This document shows, in pieces, positions 38,301-47,953 of a stretch of 64,000 nucleotides of DNA. This stretch comes from Madurella fahalii (taxonomy: Eukaryota > Ascomycota > Sordariomycetes > Sordariales): the NCBI GenBank assembly GCA_029876055.1, contig CM056874.1, forward strand, positions 7,998,001-8,062,000. The letters run 5' to 3'. A model generated the notes under the pieces. It saw only the letters and a program-made list of their open reading frames with translations. It did no database searches and was not told the origin of the DNA. Made by a program: the position numbers and the translations under genes. Every line of letters starts with the position of its first letter. Position 1 is the stretch's first letter.

Positions 38301-38442
38301 CCACAAGAGGTGATTGTGGCTGAATCACACGTCAATGACGACAGAGCCAGGGTTGAGCTCCCGATTCTGTTTTCGCAGTCGACTTGCATTACAAATCCGG
38401 CCATCCACAGTTGTGTTCAATTAACTCTCCAATAACACGGAA
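35338..38442. other. 3.1 kb spacer, no supported gene
   Basis: This is the presumed promoter side of both the Zn2Cys6 gene (-) and the HTH gene (+), which diverge. A 195-codon minus frame at 35192-35779 overlaps the first exon of the regulator in another frame and is not called. A GTACTGTAT word lies at 36416-36424, and four C runs with 2-3 base loops at 37929-37949 give a G-quadruplex motif on the minus strand. Confidence 0.4.
37929..37949 (-). other. G-quadruplex motif
   Basis: On the minus strand four G runs of 3, 3, 4 and 3 are separated by loops of 3, 2 and 3 bases (plus strand CCCAAACCCCGTCCCAAACCC, 21 bases with the runs at its ends). It lies about 500 bases upstream of the HTH gene. 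Confidence 0.55.
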
Positions 38443-39127
38443 ATGGGAGCATCGGGCTCAAAAACAGCACAGCAGGCTGTGCGAAAATTTCCATCCCGGG
38501 CTCCGGGGTCCGCGCCTGCGGCAGCAACGAGAACAGCACCGAGACAAGCCGCGGCCCCGCGCTCCTCTCCGGCGCCGTCTGTGGCCCCTGAATCGCGGTC
38601 CAGGCCGCAAGCCTCGTACGCGAAAGATGAAGGCTAGTTCAATTGACCTATCCTACGACGCTTTCTTGCAGTCAACGCTGACTACTAACCCAGCCATTCG
38701 TGCCGATTCGATGGATCCAGACCGTCCTGAATACATCAGCGCGGATTTCGCAGACCGTCTACGGAAGATGGGGATCGTCCAGCCCAACCCGACCTTTTCG
38801 CCGTCATCAATAGCATCGCCGTTCCCAGATGCGTCTGGCATCAAACAGACGTTGTCAGCCTCGCGGTTCCCGTCAGCCTCGAATAACGCAACGCTCGGCG
38901 TCCTCGAAGCACGGCGGCGGCTCGAGGCGCAGGCCAAGAACGAGATTGACAATATGGGGAAATCGACCGATCAGGGAAGGGAGTTTCTAGACATTGCCAC
39001 GGTTAAGCAGATATTGGTGCTGCGGCAGCGTGGTGAGTCGGCATCGGACATCGAGGCACGCCTGAGACTTCGGCCCGGCACTGCTGCAAGGTTGGGCCCA
39101 GAGGGTATAGTGTCCCCCGCGGCATGA
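38443..39127 (+). CDS. Putatively N-myristoylated helix-turn-helix protein with a GC-AG intron
   Basis: The CDS is join(38443-38632, 38694-39127), 207 aa. The first frame starts MGASGSK (Gly2, Ser6, Lys7), a classic N-myristoylation signal, followed by an Arg/Ala/Pro-rich disordered stretch, and would stop at TAG 38635. The second frame continues with AIRADSMDPD and FADRLRKMGIVQPNPTFSPS. The only junction I found that joins them without a stop uses donor GCTAGT at 38633 and acceptor CCCAG at 38691-38693, a 61-base GC-AG intron with CTGAC/CTAAC branch-like sequence. It yields KDEAIRADS across the splice. The C-terminus (residues about 155-200) has KQILVLRQRGESASDIEARL, a helix-turn-helix-like end. 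Function is unknown. An assembly frameshift is the alternative to the unusual intron. Confidence 0.75.
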
Positions 39128-39253
39128 GTGGGACGTAAGGGGAAAATTCTGATTTGCATTACGGGCTGGAGCGGGTAGCCAAATAGGGCTACCTTCATCA
39201 AACCAACTAGGAAAAGAGAAGGGATGGCATTTATGTACATTAATGTTCAGATA

Positions 39254-39269
39254 CCCCCCCCCCCCCCCC
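39254..39269. repeat. C16 homopolymer run between convergent genes
   Basis: Sixteen C bases sit in the ~200-base convergent gap between the HTH gene and the dehydrogenase gene. The length may be inexact in the assembly. Confidence 0.8.
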
Positions 39270-39330
39270 GCGGGCCATCAAAGGATTATTTAACTGCCTC
39301 GATACCCAGAGTCGGTATTCCCGCTGACCT

Positions 39331-40408
39331 CTACCAAGCGCAATGACCTCCATCGATCCTCAGATCAGCGCCCGTCATGAAGCTGCTGGCATCACTCAGT
39401 AGGAACACGGCCGCCCCGCGATATTCTTCCGGATAACTCAGCCGCTTTAGCATATTGGCGTCCGGCCAAGCGGTCCGCCTCTCTGGGAAGGCCTCGAAGA
39501 GACTCGCTGTCATGGCCGTGACAATGTATCCAGGTGAGAGGCTATTCACACGGATGCCATGCTCGCCCCATTCGGCGGCCAGATTCCGCGCGAGCTGCAA
39601 AACCGCGGCCTTGGAGGCATTGTACGCCCTATCTCCATCCCATCAGCATTTCCCTACCACCACCAGGCCCGCGCGAAAAGAAATAAAAAAAAAAAAATAG
39701 AGAGAGAGAGACTTACGGGCAAATCAACCCCCTATTCGCCACCGTACCACTCATGCTCCCAATCAGCACCATGCTCCCCTTCTGGCCGCGCTTGATCATC
39801 TCCCTCGCGACCGCCTGGGCGGTCATGAACACGCCGGTCACGTTGACCCCGAGCATGCGGTCGGCGTCCTCGGCCGTGTACTCGAGCGCCGGCGTCTCCT
39901 GCTGGATGCCCGCGGCCGCGATGAGCCCGTCCAGCCGGCCCTCCTTCTCAGCGATCCCGCCGACGATCTCCCCCAGCGCCTTCTGGTCGCGCACGTCGAC
40001 TCGGTGGTAGGTCAGTCGCGCGCTGTTGCTGCTGCTGCTGCCGCTGCCGCCGCCGAACTCGGACGCGGCCCGCGCCGCAACTCGCGCAAAGTCGCTGGTC
40101 TCGTCTTGGGCGGGCGAGGGGAGGCGGTCCAGCGCGTGGACGACGGCACCCGCTTCGAGGAGAGCTTCGGCTTGCGTCAGCCCGACGCCCCGCGCGCCAC
40201 CCGAGACGACGATTACGCGGTCTTTGAGGCTGAATTCAGGGAGGAGGTGACTGCGCTCGGTGTTGGTGTTGTTGTTATTACGGTAAATCTGGCCTTGGTG
40301 GAAGGCTCGGGAAAGGGGGATCCGGACGGGGGAGCCTGGGAATCGGCGGAGTAGCAGGGTTCGAGCGCGCGCTGTCAAGGCGGTCTTTGGGACGACGGAT
40401 GCAACCAT
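39331..40408 (-). CDS. Short-chain dehydrogenase/reductase, probably mitochondrial (D-arabinitol dehydrogenase-like)
   Basis: The CDS is complement(39331-39628, 39717-40408), 329 aa, with an 88-base intron (GTAAGT..TAG) containing a GA/CT run. Residues 1-55 are Arg-rich, with hydroxylated residues and no acid until about residue 51, typical of a mitochondrial presequence. The Rossmann fold begins at LKDRVIVVSGGARGVG (Gly-rich loop 69-76, a variant of TGxxxGxG). Other SDR landmarks are AAAGIQ, the VNVTG Asn, the IGSMSG Ser, the catalytic YNASK (233-237), which is reached across the splice, and SPGYI. Overall the sequence resembles fungal D-arabinitol/sorbose-type classical SDRs that interconvert polyols and ketoses with NAD(P). 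A poly-Ser insert encoded by a GCT-type repeat (about 40021-40045) lengthens one loop. Substrate is inferred only. Confidence 0.9.
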
Positions 40409-42106
40409 TGTGGGGGAATGAGGTTAATCTGATCGTATCAAGATGATCGGGTTCCTGTGGAGGAGCCTACGAAGTTGGGTATGTATATGAGTTCTTGGAA
40501 TGGTGAAAGATCGGCGGCTGATGAGGTCAGAGGAGCACAACGCCGTTGCTCTCCACGCCTTCCTTATACAAGAACGAATTGAACAGACTCTGCGCGCCAT
40601 TACTCTCCTGAACGAGTCGAGCAAGCTAGCCCCTCACCACGCCCGCCTCAGGGCAGGCATCTCGGAATTAGGTCGTGGAGGCGCCGTCAACACCATTACG
40701 ACTTGTGTTATCGCCACTAAACCTCGACCCCAAAGGCTGGACCCAAGCTTGGCTGAGCTGCTTGCAGAGCTTGCTGCAGCCGGTCAGAACATCCCTGGTT
40801 GTCGGTCAAGTCGTCCCCAAAGTTCAATTGGCTCTTCCATCTCCGATACGACGGAGAGCTTCCTCACCCTACATTGATTCTGCAGCGGCCAAATGTACCG
40901 GCCGATGCGATGTTGCAGCAAGCAGGGTCTAGGCGCCCGCCACCGCGGGAGCAGTGCCGATCATGATTGTGGGGAAGCAACCGGATTTCCTCAAGCGGAA
41001 AGCCCGGCGGAGGAGCAGAGAGACAAGCGGAGATTCCACTGCTGAGGGTTCTGGTCAAGACAGAGCTGGGGAAATGCTATGGAGCGGGGCATGGCATTTC
41101 CCCATCGCCCCTCCTCAAAACCCGGTTAGGTAAAAGGGTCTACCATCTTGAGCTGACAGAGAACATTGTCATCAAGGACTGATGTACAATATGCACCAGG
41201 CAACGGCTGCGCTTGTCCGTGGTGTGTAGTGGGATTCAGGGTTGACTGGCATAGAGGGATCATAACCGCATTGATATATCCCCGAACCGCATACCAGACT
41301 AGGGCAAGCAATTGGCCACCGGGAAGCTCCACGGCCGACACTGCCTAAGGTATGTACCTTAAAGTATGTACCGGACATTTCCCACCGTGTGAGGGGCTCG
41401 AGATCCCCGGGGTCCGTTACATTAGGAACAGCCCACGCAACGCTGGGATCGGCAGAGGGCCCGGATGCTGTCTTGCTGTTTCAGACACCAAGGTTGTAGC
41501 CATTTTCGGCGCCGAATGACTATATCTGCCTAGGATGTACCTCGAAACACGTATTTTAGAGGCGAGAAATGTTTCGTGTCGCAGAGATCGTAGAAGCCAA
41601 AATATGGCGTATCAAAGCTTCGGTCGCCAACCCCGAGTGCCCGAGCTGCGGGGCTGTTGACACTCCGAGCCACGGAACTCCGGGTAAGGTAACCGCCGGG
41701 AGACCCCGTGTTCGTCTGGAGCGCCGATCCCATCTTGGCACCGCCCGGCTAAACGTCCCACTGGAGGCTCCTCCTCACGCCATGGCCAGTGTTGCCGGTG
41801 CCGGGTTGTAGTTTGTTGCTGTTTATGGGAACCCGACGTCGACCCATGTCACCACGCTGGTGCACGCATCTCCGCCCATGTCGGTCGAGGCCGAGGCCCT
41901 CGGCACAGCGCGACCATGATATGGAGTGGACTAGATCTTAATAGTCTTCTCATGGGATCCGGGGCTGATGATTAGCTGTAATCATATCCCATGAGCAATC
42001 ATGGTGTCCAGATGTATAGACGCGATTCTGGAAGGCCAGATCCGGTTTCGTGGCGATTTGCCAAGCTATCGGTTCCAGCTCAGGGACCCCGCCGCCGCCC
42101 GCCGTC

Positions 42107-42122
42107 GGCGCGCCGGCGCGCC
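42107..42122. other. Perfect 16-bp palindrome GGCGCGCCGGCGCGCC
   Basis: The word equals its own reverse complement and consists of two adjacent GGCGCGCC units inside a CpG-dense patch (about 42090-42125). It could be a binding site for a dimeric regulator or chance in a GC-rich patch. Confidence 0.7.
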
Positions 42123-43786
42123 CGATACCATGCCCAACGACATGAGGACGTAGACCGGGATTGCCCGAGATGACCGCAGTTTGCCATGATGCGAGACCGA
42201 TAATAGTGGTATCGCAGAGGCCAATTTCCGAGCTCAAACACACTCTGATTTAGATCATTCTACCGATACCCGGGAAATATTGGCTCCTAACGTACAACTA
42301 ATGCCTACAACGCATCATGGCATCATTGTTTTCAATTCTCCTCAATCGTTATGGAAACGCCCCTTTGGTGGTCAGATATCCATCTGTGGGACATCTCTTG
42401 ATTCAGGACTAGGTAGTCCGAGCTCCGGAAAACTGTAATCTGCAGCACTGTGAATTTAACGCTCTTTTGCAGCGACCAGCGCGCAACCTGCTTTAACCTA
42501 GAAGCGTTGCACACATGAAGCCGAACAGGGCGTTCGATTGCCATTAGGTTGCATTATGTAGGCGTTCACCGTTGGCAAATGCCGTTGACCGCTGAGACCA
42601 GCCTTGCGGAATCACGCAGCATAAGCGCATCGTTCCCGAACGATCTGGTGCACGGTCAGCCTTGCAGAGCCTAATCGCCTCGCCCGACCGCGTCACGTTC
42701 CTACTCGCAGGACACAAACGCGAGGTCATCGCCTAGCTTCAGGCCGCTTCTTCAATGCTGCGCTGGAAAGTTGCTGGTGATGCCAAGTCTCCAGCGACCC
42801 ACAAATCTGACCCGGGTGTCATACGATGTGCTAGGTACTGACGGCCGAAGCGAGGCACCTGCTGTGGGCTTGCATGGGTTGTGTTGCTTGTCGGGTGAGG
42901 CTGCAAACAGGGGCCCCAATCCGTCAGCTGGATTTCCAAAACCGTCTTTCAATTGTGCCCTACTACACTACGTGTAAATTTTCCTTAGGACCGCCGTTGC
43001 CTCCCATCTAAAACTAATATTAGCCCCTGACCCCCACGCGCACCGCAACATCAGGCTACACCAGTCTCGCAAGCATTCACGGGGTAATTCTGGAGCAGCC
43101 TCTCGACCGAGTCTGATCCGCCAGGGCGGAGCATATCTGCTTCAACCATACGTGTGTTTCATGCCTGCAATGTCAACGTGGCACGATGGTCTGAACGAAC
43201 CCGAACAACGTAGTTCCACCGGGTTCGGTGGTGCCAGTTCCGGGCGATGACAGTCGGTGGATGATGGTCGGCTTTCGACTCTGGAATTAGGATCGAGACG
43301 GTAAGTAGATGGACAGTTGCATAACTTTGTCTTCATGTCACGAACGACCGGCGCACACGAGCCCGTCCCAATAAACACCGTTATCGGCTTGTCCAAATGG
43401 AAATCGAGTTTTTCAATAGTCTGGCGTGGAGCCGGCGCTAGATCCAATCAGTGGCCACTCGGGGTTTTCTTACAGCACGCAAGCAAGCAAACGGGCAGAT
43501 CCAGGTGCCTGCACGACACAGGGCATGGCAGCCGCAACGGGAACAGGGAAACCCGGACATGTCGCGGCGGGTCTTTTTTTCTTAAATTTTATTTTCTCGA
43601 ATAAACCTGGAAACCTGCTCGCAATCTTCTGGCAGTACCCCTGTCGTTTGCGACTATCGTACGAGCTGGGGCCCTGGGCCGGCAATGACTCGCCGCGATA
43701 TCCCGGAAAGACCGAACAAAAAATATTAAAGAAAATTTCTAGAAAGAATTCCGAGATGGTCCATTCCTTGCGTTTCAGCTCGTCCT

Positions 43787-43794
43787 TTTATATA
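43787..43794 (+). promoter_or_regulatory. TATA box of the flavohaemoglobin gene
   Basis: TTTATATA lies about 150 bases before the ATG at 43941, and the intervening sequence is pyrimidine/purine mixed without upstream ATG in good context. Spacing fits a fungal core promoter. Confidence 0.5.
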
Positions 43795-43940
43795 CTTCCG
43801 GGCCACCCGGTGAGGTGGGGGGAAGACGCCTTCCTCCCCCTTTGCCAGTTCAGCACTGGAAACGAGCAGCTTGGCAGGCCGGTTTCCTTCCACATCAGTT
43901 CGTTCTCGAGTGCGGCCGAGAGAGGCAAAGCTAGCCCACC

Positions 43941-45188
43941 ATGGCGCTCACGTACCAGCAATCGAAACTGGTCAAGGACACTATCCCGGCGCTCCGGGAG
44001 CACGGCGAGCACATCACAACCACCTTCTACAGGAATATGCTGCGGGATCACCCCGAACTCAACAACTACTTCAACAGTGTCAACCAGAAGAATGGGCGGC
44101 AGCCGCGGGCCCTGACATCTGTCATCTTGAATTTTGCTTCCAACATCAACCACACCAGCGAGCTGATCCCCAAGTTTGAGCGCATGTGCAACAAACACTG
44201 CTCGCTCGGCATTCAGCCCCAGCATTACGAGATCATCGGCAAATATCTCATCGCCGCCTTCAAAGAGGTGCTCGGGCCTGCCATGACGCCGGCCGTGCAC
44301 GCCGCCTGGGAGAAGGCCTACTGGCTGCTGGCCAAGATGTTGATCGGGCGCGAGGCCCAGTTGTACAAGGACTTTGAGAAGTGGACGTCGTGGCGCCAGT
44401 TCAAGATCGACCGGGTGGTACCCGAGACCGAGGACATCTTCTCGTTCTATCTGGTGCCCGAGGACGGCAGGAAGCTGCCCAAGTTCTTCCCAGGCCAATA
44501 CGTCTCGGTACGCGTCCAGGGTCCCGAGGGTTACCTTCAGTCGCGCCAGTACTCGCTTAGCGAGGCTTGGAGGGAGGACTACTACCGCATCAGCGTCAAG
44601 CGGGACGAGGGGGCACAGTACTCTAACTCGGTCTCTAAGTCGTACTTCCACCCGGGCATCGTGTCCAACATCCTCATCGACCAGATGCCGGCAGGCTCAC
44701 AGGTCGAGTTGTCCCACCCCTGCGGTGACTTCTTCCTTGACATCAATAACACGAGCAACACGCCGCTGGTGTTGATTTCAGCAGGCGTGGGCGTCACGCC
44801 CATGATCTCCATCGCCAACACGGTCACCAAACTGCAGCCGGGGCGGCCCATCTCGTGGATCCACGGCTCGCGCAAGACGGTGCCCTTCGAAGACCATATT
44901 GCCCAGCTGAAGCGCAATAACGCCAACTTCCGCACGAACGTCTTCAAGACGCACCTCGCCGAGAGCGATATTGTTGGCGTCACGTACAACTACGACTTCC
45001 GGATGGACCTCGCCAAGATCGACCCGAAGGACCTTCACCTGCAGAACAGTGGCACCGAGTACTACATTTGCGGGCCCGAGCAGTTTATGCTCGAAATATC
45101 CGACTACCTCAAAGCTCAAGGTGTGCTGGCCACCCGCGTCAAGTATGAGCTCTTCTCGACAGGTGACTTGGCGTTTAAGCATGGCTGA
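43941..45188 (+). CDS. Flavohaemoglobin (nitric oxide dioxygenase)
   Basis: This is a single-exon CDS of 415 aa, the usual family length (about 400). It converts NO and O2 to nitrate using NAD(P)H, protecting the cell from nitrosative stress. The globin domain (1-150) shows Tyr30 (B10), Gln54 (E7) and proximal His86 in NKHCSLG. The FAD-binding ferredoxin-reductase domain (about 150-265) has FFPGQYVSV and RQYSLS, and the NAD-binding domain (about 270-410) has ISAGVGVTPM and YYICGPEQFM. All key motifs are intact. No targeting peptide is visible, so a cytosolic form is expected. A TATA box lies about 150 bases upstream. The two neighbours downstream are unrelated small membrane and secreted proteins. 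Confidence 0.97.
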   Translation: MALTYQQSKLVKDTIPALREHGEHITTTFYRNMLRDHPELNNYFNSVNQKNGRQPRALTSVILNFASNINHTSELIPKFERMCNKHCSLGIQPQHYEIIGKYLIAAFKEVLGPAMTPAVHAAWEKAYWLLAKMLIGREAQLYKDFEKWTSWRQFKIDRVVPETEDIFSFYLVPEDGRKLPKFFPGQYVSVRVQGPEGYLQSRQYSLSEAWREDYYRISVKRDEGAQYSNSVSKSYFHPGIVSNILIDQMPAGSQVELSHPCGDFFLDINNTSNTPLVLISAGVGVTPMISIANTVTKLQPGRPISWIHGSRKTVPFEDHIAQLKRNNANFRTNVFKTHLAESDIVGVTYNYDFRMDLAKIDPKDLHLQNSGTEYYICGPEQFMLEISDYLKAQGVLATRVKYELFSTGDLAFKHG

Positions 45189-45819
45189 ACGAGGCGAGGG
45201 TGAAGCGCAGCACTTCAGTTCGTGCTTTGGCTTGGAAGGACCATTTTTCTCCAAAGTCCGAGCCCATAATCAATCATGCTCAAAATCGAGAGAGAATAGA
45301 CCACCCCGATACCCCGGGTCGTTTTCCGTTTATTTGGCTGGCGTCCGGTTGGGGTTTCTCATTGGGTGGGTTCGGGTTTATACGCTTGTGGACTTGGGGA
45401 ATAACGGCGTCGCGCGAAGGTGCATATGGCCGCCGAAAAGGAAGGGGTCGGAGAAGCAAACGGGTTTCATACAGAGGAAGTAGGATCCATCTTCAGTCGG
45501 TTTCGCAGCTGAATGGAGAACAGGGGCTTTTTAGCGTGCTATAAGGATACGATACTAGTGATAATTCAACTATTTGCGACATGCGGCTTGCCAGATGACT
45601 TAATGAGGGCAAAGCTACATTAACACGGAGCAGCTAACTAAAGAACTCCCTATAATCTGCCCCGCCTATACGTTTGCAAAGTCTGTCTCCGCTACTCTTA
45701 TTCTTGCTTCTTCGAAGTGCGGTCCCTGTATGGATATACAGCCCAAGGGCTAAGGAAGCGAAGTAATGTTGACTGACAATATCCTCAGCTGGCGGGATGC
45801 GACTGCTAGCCCTCACGCA
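45189..45819. other. Convergent spacer between flavohaemoglobin and small membrane-protein genes
   Basis: This is 3' flank of both genes. Apart from the G-run motif nothing is seen. An AT-richer patch at 45540-45660 may carry polyadenylation signals. Confidence 0.4.
45349..45376 (+). other. G-quadruplex-like run downstream of the flavohaemoglobin gene
   Basis: Four G runs (4, 3, 3, 3) occur within about 28 bases in the 3' flank, about 160 bases after the stop codon. This is a motif call only. Confidence 0.4.
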
Positions 45820-46275
45820 CTATTTCGAGGCTGTGACTGTGACTGTGACCGGCGGTGCCGCCACGAAGCTGGTTATCCGTACAACCTTAGTCAAGTCGCG
45901 TGCTTGTTTGCAATACTCCTCGGCAATCCCACTGACGTCACAACTACGGTAACAGCTACCGAGCGCGATATCGATGATGATAGTGGGCAGGAACCAGACG
46001 ATGGCTTGGACCCAGGGCTCTACGCCCTGATCCCCCGTCACGTAGCTATATAGCTTCAAGGACGAGATCGAGGCAACGCAGCGGGTGCCGGCCACAGCGA
46101 ATAATAGGTAGGGCTGGGTCGAAAAGTGCGGTAAGAGGCAGATACGGAAGATGGCGTTGAGCACCAGCGTGTGGAAGAAGCAGTACAGCAATAACAAACG
46201 GCGCTCAAGGATGGTGCAACTGCCCCTTGTATCGATATTCGCTTTCATATCGCTATCCCAATTTCCGTTGCTCAT
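45820..46275 (-). CDS. Small putative membrane protein
   Basis: The frame is open much further upstream, to 46587, but the most convincing start is the ATG of MSNGNWDSDMK at 46275, giving 151 aa. Two or three hydrophobic segments are visible: LLLLYCFFHTLVLNAIF, YLLFAVAGTRCVASI and IVWFLPTIIIDIALG. The C-terminus ends in a Val-Thr repeat encoded by three TGTGAC-type hexamers (45831-45848). I do not recognise a family. The topology and open length support a real gene, but no splice or homology evidence confirms it. An additional intron or upstream exon is possible. Confidence 0.45.
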   Translation of the reverse strand: MSNGNWDSDMKANIDTRGSCTILERRLLLLYCFFHTLVLNAIFRICLLPHFSTQPYLLFAVAGTRCVASISSLKLYSYVTGDQGVEPWVQAIVWFLPTIIIDIALGSCYRSCDVSGIAEEYCKQARDLTKVVRITSFVAAPPVTVTVTASK

Positions 46276-47219
46276 TTTAGAAGTGTAGTTTGCGTGAGAT
46301 GGATCAGAACTCGGCTGATAGTGGATGAGGATACAGGTTGGAGTCAAAGGAGGGCGTTGCCGGTTATCCGGCCTTGGAGAACCAACAGACCAGAAACCAC
46401 GGCAGCCAAGACCTGCCGGTCTGCCTACGGTATCGGGAAGGATTTCAACAAGACTCGCGGCGGCTGACTTTGAAAGCCCAACTCGGGGGTTCAGTGACGG
46501 ACTGCGATGCCGACCTTTGCAAACTTTGGTCTTTGATCGCAAGGCTACTACCGGCTTCACGATAATGAGAATTGACTCCGTCAGCAATTAAACTAGGCAA
46601 AGTGCGCCGAGTAACTGTAAGAGCCGCCAACATTGCAGAAGGCACACGGCGCCTGGATGCGCAGATGCCATCCATCGCTGGCCCCCAATATGGTTGTTGG
46701 GTTCTTCTGGGGGCCGGATTAGGAAGGCAATTCCCATTGTGCCTCGAGCCGGACTATACAACGGCAAGAGCTTGTGACGCTGCCGGATCGTGATGTGAGT
46801 GGCTCGGAAGGTTCGTATTGCGGGCGGGGGCAGTCTTGGCGCCTGGGGAGTTACCAAGCGTTAAGGTAGCTGAGCCCCACGAGAGGCTTCTCCACTGCGT
46901 ATAATATACCGCTCACACACCTTTTCTCCCGCTGTTCTTGAGCTAAGTCGACACAATTAACTCCCTTTCAATCAAACACTCTGCCCTGGGCTATCTCTTT
47001 CGGTCTTATATCGCTTTCTGCGGTGTCAATGCTCAAAAGAACCAGCGAACGGGAATGAGAGCGGAGGGTTGGTAGGACGGAGACAAAGGCGACAGTGATA
47101 CCAGGCGGGTATAAGAAAGGGGAATCCTCTGACTCTCTGTCGACGTTCTATCACGGACGCCAAGCGGAGCATCATCTGATCTGCGCAATTCTACGCCCAA
47201 TTAAGCATCATTGTCCACC
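46276..47219. other. Divergent spacer upstream of the small membrane protein and the secreted protein
   Basis: This presumed bidirectional promoter region contains GTATAATATACC near 46899-46910 and TATAAG at 47110-47115. No gene is seen. Confidence 0.4.
47110..47115 (+). promoter_or_regulatory. TATA-like box of the small secreted protein gene
   Basis: TATAAG within GGTATAAGAAAGG lies about 105 bases before the ATG at 47220. Confidence 0.4.
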
Positions 47220-47953
47220 ATGCTATTCAAACCCTCTTCCTTTATCGCTTCCATCTTACTAGCTACCCAGGTCAGAACTTTCAGGGTCACCTTCTACTCG
47301 GGATACCAGTGCCACGGCGCCCGCCTGGGCACGGGGAACTACGGCTACCCTGGTTTCCTTCTCTGTCATAACGTCCCCATCAATGCGGCATCAGCAACGA
47401 TTGAGAGGGAGCCGAATGATAACGAAGGTTACGGTGAGTCTGATTGTTTACATCAATGTTTCTGCTCCTTCATCTTGGCCTTGTCGCCTACCCTGCCATG
47501 CACTACCCGTTCTATGAATGTACCTGACTTAGCCCCTAAATGAACTTCTGGAGCTCATTAATTGTGTCTCGAACTCTATTAGCGTATGTTGCGTTCTGGA
47601 GAGAGTGCGGCGAGGATCTTTTAGCCAGCGGTGACGGCAACTGTATCAACTTTCTCGGAGCGGCCAAATTTTCCGTCCGTGACGATTACACCGTTCCCGG
47701 CAAACAACCCCGCTCAGCATCCGCTGCCCGCGAGGCCGTCAAAAATCGTGTTGAGGCCAGAGCCGACTCTACCATCGATTCCAGAGCTAAAGGCGCTATC
47801 AACCCTCGCTCACAGGACGCCACAGCCCCCGGTTCACTATCGCCATCTTATGATCCGGATCTTCTGGCCGAGAACGGGTTCGGTCACGGCAGCGTGTCCG
47901 TGATAGATAGCCAAAAGGTCCGCCCACGGGGTTTCGGTGAGTGTGCCAATTGA
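47220..47953 (+). CDS. Small secreted protein with four Cys, two exons
   Basis: The CDS is join(47220-47433, 47583-47953), 194 aa, with a 149-base intron (GTGAGT..TAG) that joins DNEGY to AYVAFWRECG in frame. Residues 1-18 (MLFKPSSFIASILLATQV) look like a secretion signal. The mature region begins RTFRVTFYSGYQCHG and contains Gly/Tyr-rich GTGNYGYPG. Four Cys (YQCHG, LLCHN, RECGE, GNCIN) could make two disulfides. The second half is Ala/Ser/Arg-rich with little predicted structure. I recognise no named family, but the layout is that of fungal secreted small proteins. A GTGAGT motif overlaps the final codons (47937-47942), so a third exon is possible and the C-terminus is uncertain. Confidence 0.7.

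Larger units (their letters stand above)
40409..43940. other. 3.5 kb spacer, no supported gene
   Basis: It holds the upstream regions of the dehydrogenase gene (-) and the flavohaemoglobin gene (+). No frame is convincing. A TATA-like CTTATA (40563-40568, minus strand TATAAG) lies about 155 bases before the dehydrogenase start. A perfect 16-base GC palindrome lies at 42107-42122. Confidence 0.4.

Noticed and set aside
43788..44651. 287-codon minus-strand frame
   Set aside because: Exactly opposite the globin domain of the flavohaemoglobin gene; antisense shadow of a strong coding region.
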